Origin: an uncultured Dehalococcoidia bacterium
GTDB lineage: Bacteria > Chloroflexota > Dehalococcoidia > Lucifugimonadales > G958296245
DNA: 64,000 bases
Reading direction: 5' to 3'
NCBI GenBank assembly: GCA_958296245.1
Contig: OY282458.1
Location: 2,298,197 to 2,362,196 of the forward strand
The notes below the pieces were generated by a model. It made no database searches and was not told the origin of the DNA. It saw only the letters and a program-made list of their open reading frames with translations. Positions 26,391 through 34,157 of this stretch are shown one piece after another. Position 1 is the first letter of the stretch, and every line of letters begins with the position of its first letter. A program made the position numbers and the translations under genes.

Positions 26391-27248
26391 ATGATGACGA
26401 AGCAATTGCATCTGATATTTAACGGACCCAATATCAGGGAAGAAGGCGTTTCACTGGATGACCTTCAGAAGACCTTACGGCATATGCAGACCACCGTGCG
26501 GCTTATGGTAAGCCACCTCGCAGGCTACACTAAGCAAGGCCGCCCGAGCTGGTTGCAAAGGGAAAGCAACCTCCGGTTGATGGGAACTTCGCCGGGCTCA
26601 TTGGTTGCCGAACTAGGTTTGGCTCCGTCTGATGGATATAACCTAATGAAAGGTTACGGACAACGGGCGATTGACCATATAATTGGATCGGGATCAGAAA
26701 ACGCCCGTTCTTTGCCTGAAAACGTTGCCGATGAGTTGTTTCGCATCGGCACAGACCTATCGCCTGAAATTACCCTTGTACAGCTGGTCGATCCGCTTAG
26801 CGGCCGTCAAGTAGAGTTCCGACGCAGGGAGGCTACGGCTATGCGAGTGGCGAAAAATCCACTATCGGATCGTACGACGGAGAAGGCTTTGCTATATGGC
26901 TGGCTTAAAGCAGTGGACTGGGAAGAGCGGACTGCCAAACTTAGCCGATACCAAGCCAGGCCCGTCAACCTGCTGTTCACCGCCGATTATGACCGGCAAA
27001 TGCTCCGAACGGCAATGCAGCACGTGGAGGTTAGAGGCCAAGGCCGCTTCGATAGCTCCGACCAATGGTATTCGGTTCAAGTGGAAGAAATAAGAGCCAC
27101 TCGATCTTGGAATGAGCCTTTTGACATGGATGCGTTCTTGAATGCCCCCAACCCTAAGATATTCCGCAGTGATGAGGTTGTTAGAGCTGATGAACCGTTT
27201 GACGTTGATGAGTTTATCCGTGTCATCAATGAAGGCAGGGATGTCTGA
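26391..27248 (+). CDS. Unknown 285-residue protein paired with a PIN-domain toxin
   Basis: No named family is recognised. Layout: N-terminal helix VSLDDLQKTLRHMQTTVRL (about 20-40), a GTSPGSLVAEL strand (about 65-75), a middle helical part, and a beta-rich C-terminal domain (about 170-240: LLYGWLKAVDWEE, VNLLFTADYD, VEVRGQG). The last 45 residues repeat the phrase EPFDMDAFL / EPFDVDEFI, which may be the toxin-binding tail. GGAGGAGGG precedes the ATG pair. The stop overlaps the PIN start by 1 nt. Base composition is noticeably more AT-rich than in the hsd genes, suggesting recent acquisition. Confidence 0.75.
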   Translation: MMTKQLHLIFNGPNIREEGVSLDDLQKTLRHMQTTVRLMVSHLAGYTKQGRPSWLQRESNLRLMGTSPGSLVAELGLAPSDGYNLMKGYGQRAIDHIIGSGSENARSLPENVADELFRIGTDLSPEITLVQLVDPLSGRQVEFRRREATAMRVAKNPLSDRTTEKALLYGWLKAVDWEERTAKLSRYQARPVNLLFTADYDRQMLRTAMQHVEVRGQGRFDSSDQWYSVQVEEIRATRSWNEPFDMDAFLNAPNPKIFRSDEVVRADEPFDVDEFIRVINEGRDV

Positions 27249-27655
27249 TGATTGATGATTCCCCTCTTGTTGTTCTTGACACCAACGTGGTTTCAATGAT
27301 TTACAACCGGGACCAGCGTGCTTCCTTCTACGAACATCGCATTAAAGGACTGCGCACGGTCATATCATTCCAAACCCTAGAAGAAATATGGTGTTGGCCA
27401 CTCAGGAGTGGATGGGGTGAGCGACGACAAAATCAGCTAATGGAGTACATCTCGCAATACCAAGTCATTTGGCCCGATCGGGCGTTAGTGGAAATATCCG
27501 CCCGATTACGCCTGGAAAGGGAGCGCTCCGGAAAGCGACTGACTACAGCCGACGCCTGGATTGCCGCTACTGCTATTCTACTGAACTGCCCCCTCGCATC
27601 TCACGACCGCGACTTTTCCGGCATCCAAAACCTGGAAGTAATCAAATCTCCATGA
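27248..27655 (+). CDS. PIN-domain ribonuclease toxin (VapC-like)
   Basis: The 135-residue protein has the PIN acidic triad pattern: LDTNVV near the N terminus, LTTADAWIAATAI (about 97-110) and SHDRDFSGI near the end. PIN toxins cut tRNA or rRNA when freed from their antitoxin. Its partner is the large protein immediately upstream, not a short VapB. The stop codon TGA overlaps an ATG that opens a copy of the hsdR 5' end, exactly as the true hsdR start overlaps the HEPN gene. Confidence 0.85.
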   Translation: MIDDSPLVVLDTNVVSMIYNRDQRASFYEHRIKGLRTVISFQTLEEIWCWPLRSGWGERRQNQLMEYISQYQVIWPDRALVEISARLRLERERSGKRLTTADAWIAATAILLNCPLASHDRDFSGIQNLEVIKSP

Positions 27656-27715
27656 CCACACCCGCCAGGCTGAACGAATACAACCACGCCGAGGAGCCGG
27701 CGCGCGTGCTGCTGG
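27650..27715 (+). repeat. Copy A of the hsdR 5' end
   Basis: About 66 bp nearly identical to the first codons of hsdR (28727-28793), beginning with the ATG and encoding TTPARLNEYNHAEEPARVLL. It has no continuation as hsdR and passes directly into the DUF433 cassette. It is therefore a relic of a former hsdR start. Confidence 0.85.
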
Positions 27716-27788
27716 ATGCTCTGTCAGGATGCACACCGGGCGCCGGGATAAGTACGATGAGTATATTGAATCAGGGGAAGGTGAGCGC

Positions 27789-28091
27789 ATGGCGAACTGG
27801 GAGACGTGCTACGCGGTCGAGCGCCACCCGGACAAGGTCAGCGGCGCTTGGGTGTTTCGTGAAACGCGAGTGCCCGTATCGGCCCTCTTCGAGAACCTCA
27901 AAGACGGCGCATCGGTGGCGCAATTCCTGGAGTGGTTCCCTGGCGTCGGCGAATGGAAGGTGAAGGCTGTCCTGGACCAAGAGTCCAGCAAGCCCATGAC
28001 CACACCCGCCAGGCTGAACGAGCACAACCACGCCGAGGAGCCGGCCCGCGTGCTGCTGGAGAGTTGGAGTGAATCCCATGAACAGGGATGA
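27789..28091 (+). CDS. DUF433 protein (antitoxin-like HTH) with a read-through tail
   Basis: Residues 1-68 form a DUF433 domain (CYAVERHPDKVSGAWVFR, then VPVSALFENLKDGASVAQFL). The domain is a small HTH found in VapB-like and other antitoxins. The frame has no stop at the expected end and continues in frame through copy B of the hsdR 5' end, adding about 32 residues. No toxin gene is next to it, so it is an orphan antitoxin or half of a lost pair. A start further upstream (27729) is possible. Confidence 0.72.
   Translation: MANWETCYAVERHPDKVSGAWVFRETRVPVSALFENLKDGASVAQFLEWFPGVGEWKVKAVLDQESSKPMTTPARLNEHNHAEEPARVLLESWSESHEQG
27994..28064 (+). repeat. Copy B of the hsdR 5' end
   Basis: About 70 bp matching copy A and the true hsdR start, with a few substitutions (Glu-His in place of Glu-Tyr). 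It lies between the DUF433 and MNT cassettes and is translated in frame as the tail of the DUF433 protein. Confidence 0.85.
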
Positions 28092-28368
28092 AGTCCTCAA
28101 TGCGCTCCGAGCGCACAAGCCGACGCTTGCGGAGCGTTTCGGCGTAACCCGACTCGCCCTGTACGGCTCCTTTGCCCGGGACCAGGCGACTCCCGATAGC
28201 GACGTCGATGTTCTCGTGGAGTTTGATACCCCGCCGGACTGGCGCCGCTACTTCGGCGCCCAATTCTACTTGGAAGACCTGCTTGGGCGAACGGTGGACC
28301 TGGCAACGGACGGGGAAGTGCGCGCTGAGATACGCCCCTACGTGGAACGGGATTCGATCTATGTATAA
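28078..28368 (+). CDS. MNT-type nucleotidyltransferase antitoxin
   Basis: A 96-residue minimal nucleotidyltransferase with ALYGSFARDQATPDSDVDVL (Gly-Ser plus Asp-x-Asp metal ligands) and a later Asp in VDLATDGE. In MntA/HepT systems this enzyme neutralises the HEPN toxin, by AMP transfer in the studied cases. The GTG at 28069 is an alternative start. The stop overlaps the HEPN start (28361). Confidence 0.9.
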   Translation: MNRDEVLNALRAHKPTLAERFGVTRLALYGSFARDQATPDSDVDVLVEFDTPPDWRRYFGAQFYLEDLLGRTVDLATDGEVRAEIRPYVERDSIYV

Positions 28369-28732
28369 CGCCGAGCATGAGGGCCGCGATTGGCGCTTCT
28401 ATATTCAGGACATGCTGGAGTTCGGCGAGAAGGTATTGTCCTATACAGAGGCGCTAGGCCCCGACGCGTTCATCGCTGACAGCCTCATCTATGATGCCAC
28501 GCTGCGCAATATCGAGCTTATAGGCGAGGCTGCCACCCATGTCCCAACCGACGTGCGCGAGTCTCACCAGGACATCCCGTGGCGCGCGATTGTAGGAGTC
28601 CGCAACCGCCTGGCACATGGCTATCTGTCCATCAGTGACAGCGTAATCTGGTCTTTAATTCAAGACGCAATCCCGGAACTACTGCCCAGACTGCGGCGTC
28701 TGTTGGACGCTGCCGAGCAGGAGCGCCCATGA
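28361..28732 (+). CDS. HEPN-domain ribonuclease toxin (HepT-like)
   Basis: A 123-residue all-helical protein with the HEPN catalytic motif R-x4-H in GVRNRLAHGY (about 85-95). It is encoded directly after and overlapping the MNT gene, the standard HepT/MntA order. HEPN toxins act as RNases. Its stop TGA (28730-28732) overlaps the hsdR ATG, so hsdR expression may depend on translation through this toxin gene. Confidence 0.9.
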   Translation: MYNAEHEGRDWRFYIQDMLEFGEKVLSYTEALGPDAFIADSLIYDATLRNIELIGEAATHVPTDVRESHQDIPWRAIVGVRNRLAHGYLSISDSVIWSLIQDAIPELLPRLRRLLDAAEQERP

Positions 28733-31700
28733 CCACACCCGCCAAGCTCAACGAATACAACCACGCCGAGGAGCCGGCCCGGTCGTTGCTAGAGAGGATG
28801 GGATGGACTTACGCATCCCGTGAGGCTCTGGCGGCGGAGCGAGGAGACGAGCGCGAGATCCTGCTGAAGGGGCGGCTGCGGCGGGCGCTGCTGCGGCTGA
28901 ACGAGTGGATGACGGAGGAGCAGGCTGAGCGGGTCGTCTTCGAGCTGGAGCATATGGACGCCACCGGCATGGCCCGCAACCAGGCCGTCCACGAGTACCT
29001 GACCTACGGGATGCCCCTGACGGTGGACGGCCCCAAGGGCCGGGACTCGCGCGTCGTCCGCTTCTTCGACTTCGACCACCCTGAGGGCGGCCTGAACGAG
29101 TTCGTGGTAACGACCCAGTTCCGGGTCCGGCGCGGCAACGAGCGTGGAGGCGCGGAGGACGACGAGCGCATGGTCATTCCCGACCTGGCGCTGTTCGTCA
29201 ACGGCATCCCCTTGGTGGTGATGGAGGCGAAGTCGCCGTCGCTGCTGGACGTGTGGAAGTCGCAGGCGGTGCGCCAACTGCGCCGCTACCAGGAGGCGGG
29301 GCCGGAGTGGCACGGGGCAGGCGCGCCGGAGCTGTTCCACTACAACCTGCTGTGCGTGGCCCACTGCGGGGCCGCCGCGGCATACGCCGCGCTGGGCGCG
29401 CCGGAGAACGCCTACGTCGAGTGGAAGTCTACGCTGCCCTACTCCGAGGACGAGGCGCGGCGGCGATTCGGGGTCGAACCCCAGGGGCAGGCGCAGCTCA
29501 TCGTCGGTCTGCTGTCTCCAGCGACGCTGCTGGACGTCCTGCGCGACTACGTGGTCTACGAGCCGGAGCGGGGGCGTCTGGTGAAGAAGCTGCCGCGCTA
29601 CCAGCAACACCGCGCCGTGGGATCGGCGCTGCGGCGCATCCTGAGCGGCCGCAGGCCGGAGGAGCGGGGCGGCGTGGTCTGGCACACGCAGGGGTCGGGC
29701 AAGTCGTTGACGATGTTGTGGCTGGCGACGAAGGTGCGCCGGGAGCCGCGGCTGGGCAACGCGACTATCGTCGTAGTGACAGACCGAAAGCAGTTGGACC
29801 TCCAGATAGCCAACACCTTCAAGCGCTGCGGCTTCCCCGCGCCGGAGCAGGCGTCCAGCACACGCGGCCTGCGCCGTCTGCTCACTGCCGGCACGGGCCG
29901 GACGGTGATGACGACCATCCAGAAGTTCGAGGAGGCGCTGACGGTCCCGGGGGGCGAGTTGGACGCGCTCAACGCCTCGGAGAATGTCATCGTCATGGTG
30001 GATGAGGCGCACCGCACCCAGTACGGCATTCTCGGCGGGCGCATGTCCCAGGCGCTGCCGAACGCCGTTCTCGTCGGCTTCACCGGCACGCCCATAGACA
30101 AGGGCTTCCGGCACAGCACCATGCGGCGCTTCGGCCCCCTCATCGACTCCTACACGATTCCGCAGTCGGTGGCCGACGGCGCGACGGCGCCCATCTTCTA
30201 CGAGGCGCGGCTGCCCGAGCTGGCCGTCGAGGGGCCGGAGACGCTGGACAGGCTGTTCGAGGCGATGTTCGGCGACCAGCCCGAAGGTGTGCGGGAGCGG
30301 ATTCGACGCCGCTATGCCAACAAGGAGACGGTGGCCGAGGCACAGCGGCGCATCGAGATGATCGCCCTGGACGTGGCCGAGCACTTCAAGGCGGTGGTGC
30401 GCCCCAACGGGTTCAAGGCTCAGGTGGTGGCCCCCAGCCGCGCCGCCGCGCTGCGCTACGCCGAGCGCCTGAACAGCTTCGGCCTGCGCGCCTACCCCAT
30501 CATCACGGCCGCGCCCAACGATGGCCCTGAGTTCAAGGTTGCCCGCGAGCTTGACCAGGGGCAGGTCGTCAACGCCTTCGTCGATCCCGAAGGGGAGCCG
30601 GAGGTGCTGGTCGTGGTGGACATGCTGCTGACCGGCTTCGACGCCCCGGTGGAGCAGGTCCTCTACCTTGACAGGCCGCTGCAGGAGCACGGGCTGCTCC
30701 AGGCCATCGCCCGCGTCAACCGCCGCTTCTCCCACGAGCGGGACGGGGTGGTCACGGAGAAGACGCACGGTCTGGTGATGGACTATCACGGCATCTCGCG
30801 GGACTTGGAGGATGCGCTCTCGACCTTCGAGTGGCCGGACGTTCAGGACACGATGTGCGAGCTTGACGATGACCCGGCGCCGGTAGTCGAGGCGGCCGCC
30901 GTGCAGGCGGAGTCCCACTTCAAGGGCCGCGACCTGGGCGACACGTGGGCCTGCGTCAGCGTCTTTGCGCCGGACGCCGAGACCGAGAGCAACTTCAAGG
31001 CCGACCTGTTCGAGCGGTTCAACGCGGACTACCGGCAATTCTCGCGGCTCATGGACCGCTTCCTGCCCGACCCGGGGGCGCTTCCCTACGTGGACCGTCT
31101 TGCCAGGCTCACGGAGATACGGGCCTACGTCCGGGCGCAGTTCCTCCGCGAGGACGCCGACGCGGACTGGACGGAGATCGGGGCCAAGGTGAAGAGGCTG
31201 GTGGACGAGCGCATCGGCGCACAGGTGCGGGAGATGATGAAGCCGGTCTCCATCCTGGACCAGGACTTCGAGCAGAAGATCGCCGCGCTGCCCCACGACG
31301 AGTCGCGGGCTTCGATTATGGAACATGCCATTCGCGCCCAGATTCACGAGCGGCTGGCCGAGAACCCGGTTTTCTACGAACGGCTATCGCAGCGGCTGGA
31401 GCGCATCATCGCAGACCTGCGCGACCGGCTCATCGAGACCGCCGAGGCGTGCCGGCGCATGGCGGCCCTGCGGCATCAGGCCCGGAGCGAGGCCGATATC
31501 GCCGCCGCGCAAGGCCTGTCGCCGGTGTCCTTCGCCATCTACGAGCTGCTCGACGGCCATTCGGAGGAGCCAATCCCCACTACGGCCGCGCGCGAAGAGC
31601 GGCGCCCGTACAGGACCGAGTTCGACGAGGAGACGAAGCGTGTGGCGCGGAAGGTCGAGAGCGTAGTCAACAGCCACAACGCCGTCGTAGATTGGCAGTC

Positions 31701-31836
31701 CAACTTGGAGGTCCAACGGCAGATGCGCCGCGACGTCAAACGGGAGCTCAGGCCCACGGGCGACTACACGGAAGAGCAGTTGGAAGAGTTGGCGAACCGT
31801 ATCGTCGAGCTGGCCCGCCTAAGGAGCGCACGGTGA
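28729..31836 (+). CDS. hsdR: Type I restriction enzyme motor/nuclease subunit HsdR
   Basis: A 1035-residue protein. The N-terminal PD-(D/E)XK nuclease has the Asp in MVIPDLALF (about 149) and the Glu/Lys in VVMEAKS (about 166-168). Walker A is HTQGSGKSL (about 322-328) and the DEAH box is MVDEAHRTQ (about 425). The C-terminal helical region binds M. It translocates and cuts DNA lacking the S-directed methylation. Length and motifs are normal. Its first about 65 bp occur twice more upstream at 27650 and 27994. Confidence 0.95.
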   Translation: MTTPAKLNEYNHAEEPARSLLERMGWTYASREALAAERGDEREILLKGRLRRALLRLNEWMTEEQAERVVFELEHMDATGMARNQAVHEYLTYGMPLTVDGPKGRDSRVVRFFDFDHPEGGLNEFVVTTQFRVRRGNERGGAEDDERMVIPDLALFVNGIPLVVMEAKSPSLLDVWKSQAVRQLRRYQEAGPEWHGAGAPELFHYNLLCVAHCGAAAAYAALGAPENAYVEWKSTLPYSEDEARRRFGVEPQGQAQLIVGLLSPATLLDVLRDYVVYEPERGRLVKKLPRYQQHRAVGSALRRILSGRRPEERGGVVWHTQGSGKSLTMLWLATKVRREPRLGNATIVVVTDRKQLDLQIANTFKRCGFPAPEQASSTRGLRRLLTAGTGRTVMTTIQKFEEALTVPGGELDALNASENVIVMVDEAHRTQYGILGGRMSQALPNAVLVGFTGTPIDKGFRHSTMRRFGPLIDSYTIPQSVADGATAPIFYEARLPELAVEGPETLDRLFEAMFGDQPEGVRERIRRRYANKETVAEAQRRIEMIALDVAEHFKAVVRPNGFKAQVVAPSRAAALRYAERLNSFGLRAYPIITAAPNDGPEFKVARELDQGQVVNAFVDPEGEPEVLVVVDMLLTGFDAPVEQVLYLDRPLQEHGLLQAIARVNRRFSHERDGVVTEKTHGLVMDYHGISRDLEDALSTFEWPDVQDTMCELDDDPAPVVEAAAVQAESHFKGRDLGDTWACVSVFAPDAETESNFKADLFERFNADYRQFSRLMDRFLPDPGALPYVDRLARLTEIRAYVRAQFLREDADADWTEIGAKVKRLVDERIGAQVREMMKPVSILDQDFEQKIAALPHDESRASIMEHAIRAQIHERLAENPVFYERLSQRLERIIADLRDRLIETAEACRRMAALRHQARSEADIAAAQGLSPVSFAIYELLDGHSEEPIPTTAAREERRPYRTEFDEETKRVARKVESVVNSHNAVVDWQSNLEVQRQMRRDVKRELRPTGDYTEEQLEELANRIVELARLRSAR

Positions 31837-32561
31837 CCGAACGGGGCCGCGTCCGCTTCGGGAACACGACCATCGAGTACGAGGTGCGCCGCAGCGAACG
31901 GCGCAAGAAAACCGTCCAGATCACTGTGGACGGCGGCGGCGTGCATGTCGCCGCGCCCTCGGCAACCCCGGACGGCGAGCTGCGGGCCATCGTGCGCAAG
32001 CGGGCGCCCTGGATACTGGGTCACGCGTCGGAGGCGGCGCTGGAAACCGCGCCGAAGCGCTTCGTCAGCGGCGAGACGCTGCCGTATCTGGGCCGCAACG
32101 TCCGTATGGTCTTCGAGTCTGGGGACGTCCGCTCGCCTGTGGTCCGCTTCGACCACTGGCGCTTCAGGGTCGCCGTGCCGGAGGGTCTGGATGACGTGGA
32201 ACGCTGCGAGCCAATTCGCCGTGCTATCGTCAAGTGGTATCGGGCTCGCGCCGCCGAGCGGTTGCCCGCCAGCGTCGACCGCTGGTGGCCCCGGCTCGGC
32301 CGCGGAGAGAAGTCGCGGATACTCGTCCGTGACCAGCGGCAACGCTGGGGAAGCTGTTCCCCCGACGGCACGCTGCGCTTCAACTGGCGCGCCATGATGC
32401 TGAAGCCGGCGCTCGTCGAGTACGTCGTCGTCCATGAGCTGGCCCACCTGACCCATCCGAACCACTCGGCGGACTTCTGGGGGCTGGTGTCCAGAGCGAT
32501 GCCCGATGCGCAACGACGACGCCAGACTCTGAGAGAGGCAGGAAGGACGCTTCCCCTGTGA
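31833..32561 (+). CDS. YgjP-type metallopeptidase (DUF45) following hsdR
   Basis: The GTG start overlaps the hsdR stop (GTGA). The 242-residue product has the DUF45 features: a basic beta N terminus (EVRRSERRKKTVQITV), RWGSCSPDGTLRFNW, and the zinc motif VVHELAHLTHPNHSADFW (HExxH plus a downstream His). It is predicted to be a cytosolic zinc peptidase. Genes of this family often follow hsdR, but their part in restriction is unknown. It closes the type I operon. Confidence 0.9.
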   Translation: MTERGRVRFGNTTIEYEVRRSERRKKTVQITVDGGGVHVAAPSATPDGELRAIVRKRAPWILGHASEAALETAPKRFVSGETLPYLGRNVRMVFESGDVRSPVVRFDHWRFRVAVPEGLDDVERCEPIRRAIVKWYRARAAERLPASVDRWWPRLGRGEKSRILVRDQRQRWGSCSPDGTLRFNWRAMMLKPALVEYVVVHELAHLTHPNHSADFWGLVSRAMPDAQRRRQTLREAGRTLPL

Positions 32562-32707
32562 CGCCCTTGCTTCGGGGTGTTCCTTACCGTGGTCATCCGG
32601 GCTACGTCCCACCCTGGAAAATAGACGCTCATGGAATCATCTGCGACGGATTCCGCTACATCGACAGGTGTAGTTGTAGTTATTCGTAGCACCGCCAGTG
32701 GGACGGA

Positions 32708-32736
32708 TTACGCCTGCGCCCGCCTTGCGCTACAAT
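32708..32736 (+). promoter_or_regulatory. Possible promoter of the aldolase gene
   Basis: TACAAT at 32731-32736 is a good -10 box. The matching -35 position (32708-32713, TTACGC) is weak. It lies 38 bp before the ATG, which also has a GGAGG site. Confidence 0.3.
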
Positions 32737-32773
32737 CATTGCCCCACAACCCATACTCTAACCTGGAGGCTTC

Positions 32774-33574
32774 ATGAGAACCAACGCGCTCCGAGAAAAG
32801 CTGGACCGAGACGAGCCCACGCTCAGCACCCACGTACATTCGACCTGGCCTTCCGTGATCGAGGCGGTCGGACACACCGGCCTCTACGATTACGTCGAGT
32901 TCGTGGCGGAGTATGGGTCGTTCGATCTGCACGACCTGGACAACATCTGCCGCGCCGCCGAGATCTTCAAGATGGGCAGCATGATCAAAGTGGACCAGAG
33001 CCACCAGGAATTCTTGGCGCAGCGCGGCATCGGGGCGGGCTTCGGGAGCGTGCTGTTCACCGACAGCCGCTCCGCCGCCGAGGTGCGGGAGTGCGTCCGC
33101 ATCGCCCGGGCCGACACCCCGGAGTGGAGCGGGCTGTACGGGGCGGCGACCCGGCGCAACACCTACATGGGCTACGGGGGCAACGAAGCCTACGTCGAGC
33201 TGATCAACAGCACGGTGGTGGCGGTGATGATAGAGAAGAAGGGCGCGGTGGATGATCTGGACGAGATACTGGAGATACCGGGCGTGGACATGGTCCAGTG
33301 GGGCGGCACGGACTACTCGATGAGCGTGGGGATGCCCAGCCAGTACAGCCATCCGGACATAGTGGCCGCCCGCAACCGGGTCTTCAAGACGGCGCTGGCA
33401 AAGGGCGTGCCGCCAAGGGCGGAGGTGCAATCGGCGGACGACGCCAAGGAGTTCTTGGACATGGGGGTGCGCCACTTCTCGATAGGCACGGACATCGCCA
33501 TCCTGTTCGGTTGGTGGAAGTCCAACGGCGAGGAGATACTCAAGGTCATGGGCGACGCAGGATTGGGGAGTTGA
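32774..33574 (+). CDS. HpcH/HpaI-family aldolase
   Basis: The 266-residue protein has the TIM-barrel pattern of class II 2-keto-acid aldolases: STWPSVIEAVGHTGLYDYVE, a late MIEKKGAVDDLDEIL, and VDMVQWGGTDYSMSVG with the metal or substrate-binding loop. The family splits or forms 2-keto-3-deoxy sugar acids and hydroxy-keto acids. The exact substrate is not visible. GGAGG precedes the ATG. It is unrelated to the defence genes upstream and begins the metabolic part of the window. Confidence 0.85.
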   Translation: MRTNALREKLDRDEPTLSTHVHSTWPSVIEAVGHTGLYDYVEFVAEYGSFDLHDLDNICRAAEIFKMGSMIKVDQSHQEFLAQRGIGAGFGSVLFTDSRSAAEVRECVRIARADTPEWSGLYGAATRRNTYMGYGGNEAYVELINSTVVAVMIEKKGAVDDLDEILEIPGVDMVQWGGTDYSMSVGMPSQYSHPDIVAARNRVFKTALAKGVPPRAEVQSADDAKEFLDMGVRHFSIGTDIAILFGWWKSNGEEILKVMGDAGLGS

Positions 33575-33653
33575 TGGTCTCTATAACCGCGCTGCGCTAT
33601 TCGCCACCGAACGACCGAGGTTTACAGCCGGTCTAATCAACGATCTGGAGGAG

Positions 33654-34157
33654 ATGGTTAGACGGGAAGCCCCCGGCTGGAAAGACACGGCCTTGGGGAC
33701 CATGCTGGGCGTCAAGAAAGTTTTGAATTTCCCTCAGATGCTGCTTGACCCGTTTAAGAAATGTATTATCCTTGCGCCTGCATGCGCTACGTCGGTAAGT
33801 GCCTACTCTGATCCTGATAGAGGTCCCACCCTGGAGCTAACGAGTGTTGACATTGTGTTTAAGCGGAGTTCATTCGAAGATAAAATCGAGACCCCAACGA
33901 GCATAACACTCAATTCCTGCGATGGTGATGCCAATACGTCCGCTAATTACGCTTTTAGAACAGCACTGCATGAATCGGGACATGCCCTCGGACTGACGGG
34001 ATACTCTCGCGTCAAGATTGCCTTGCTTCAAGACTACGTCATGTCACATCCGACCATCTATGATTCTGTAATGAATTATAAGATCGAGCCCGATTGTTCA
34101 CCCCACCCGTTCGACATAATGGCGATATATGGCCTTTATCAGGTGGACTACCCATGA
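33654..34157 (+). CDS. Zincin metallopeptidase (matrixin-like), probably 5' truncated
   Basis: The frame contains ALHESGHALGLTG (HExxHxxG) and a Met-turn-like DSVMNY, with a His in SHPTI between them that may be the third zinc ligand. Sequence upstream of the ATG stays open and protein-like (LYNRAALFATERPRFTAGLI), back to about 33573, without a start codon or signal peptide. The 5' end of an exported protease therefore seems to have been lost at the junction with the aldolase gene. Its stop overlaps the start of the next gene (ATGA, 34154-34157). Confidence 0.6.
   Translation: MVRREAPGWKDTALGTMLGVKKVLNFPQMLLDPFKKCIILAPACATSVSAYSDPDRGPTLELTSVDIVFKRSSFEDKIETPTSITLNSCDGDANTSANYAFRTALHESGHALGLTGYSRVKIALLQDYVMSHPTIYDSVMNYKIEPDCSPHPFDIMAIYGLYQVDYP

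Noticed and set aside
28789-31347. A minus-strand open frame of about 850 codons opposite hsdR
   Set aside because: The plus strand carries the HsdR nuclease and helicase motifs. The antisense reading has no recognisable domain and biased composition.
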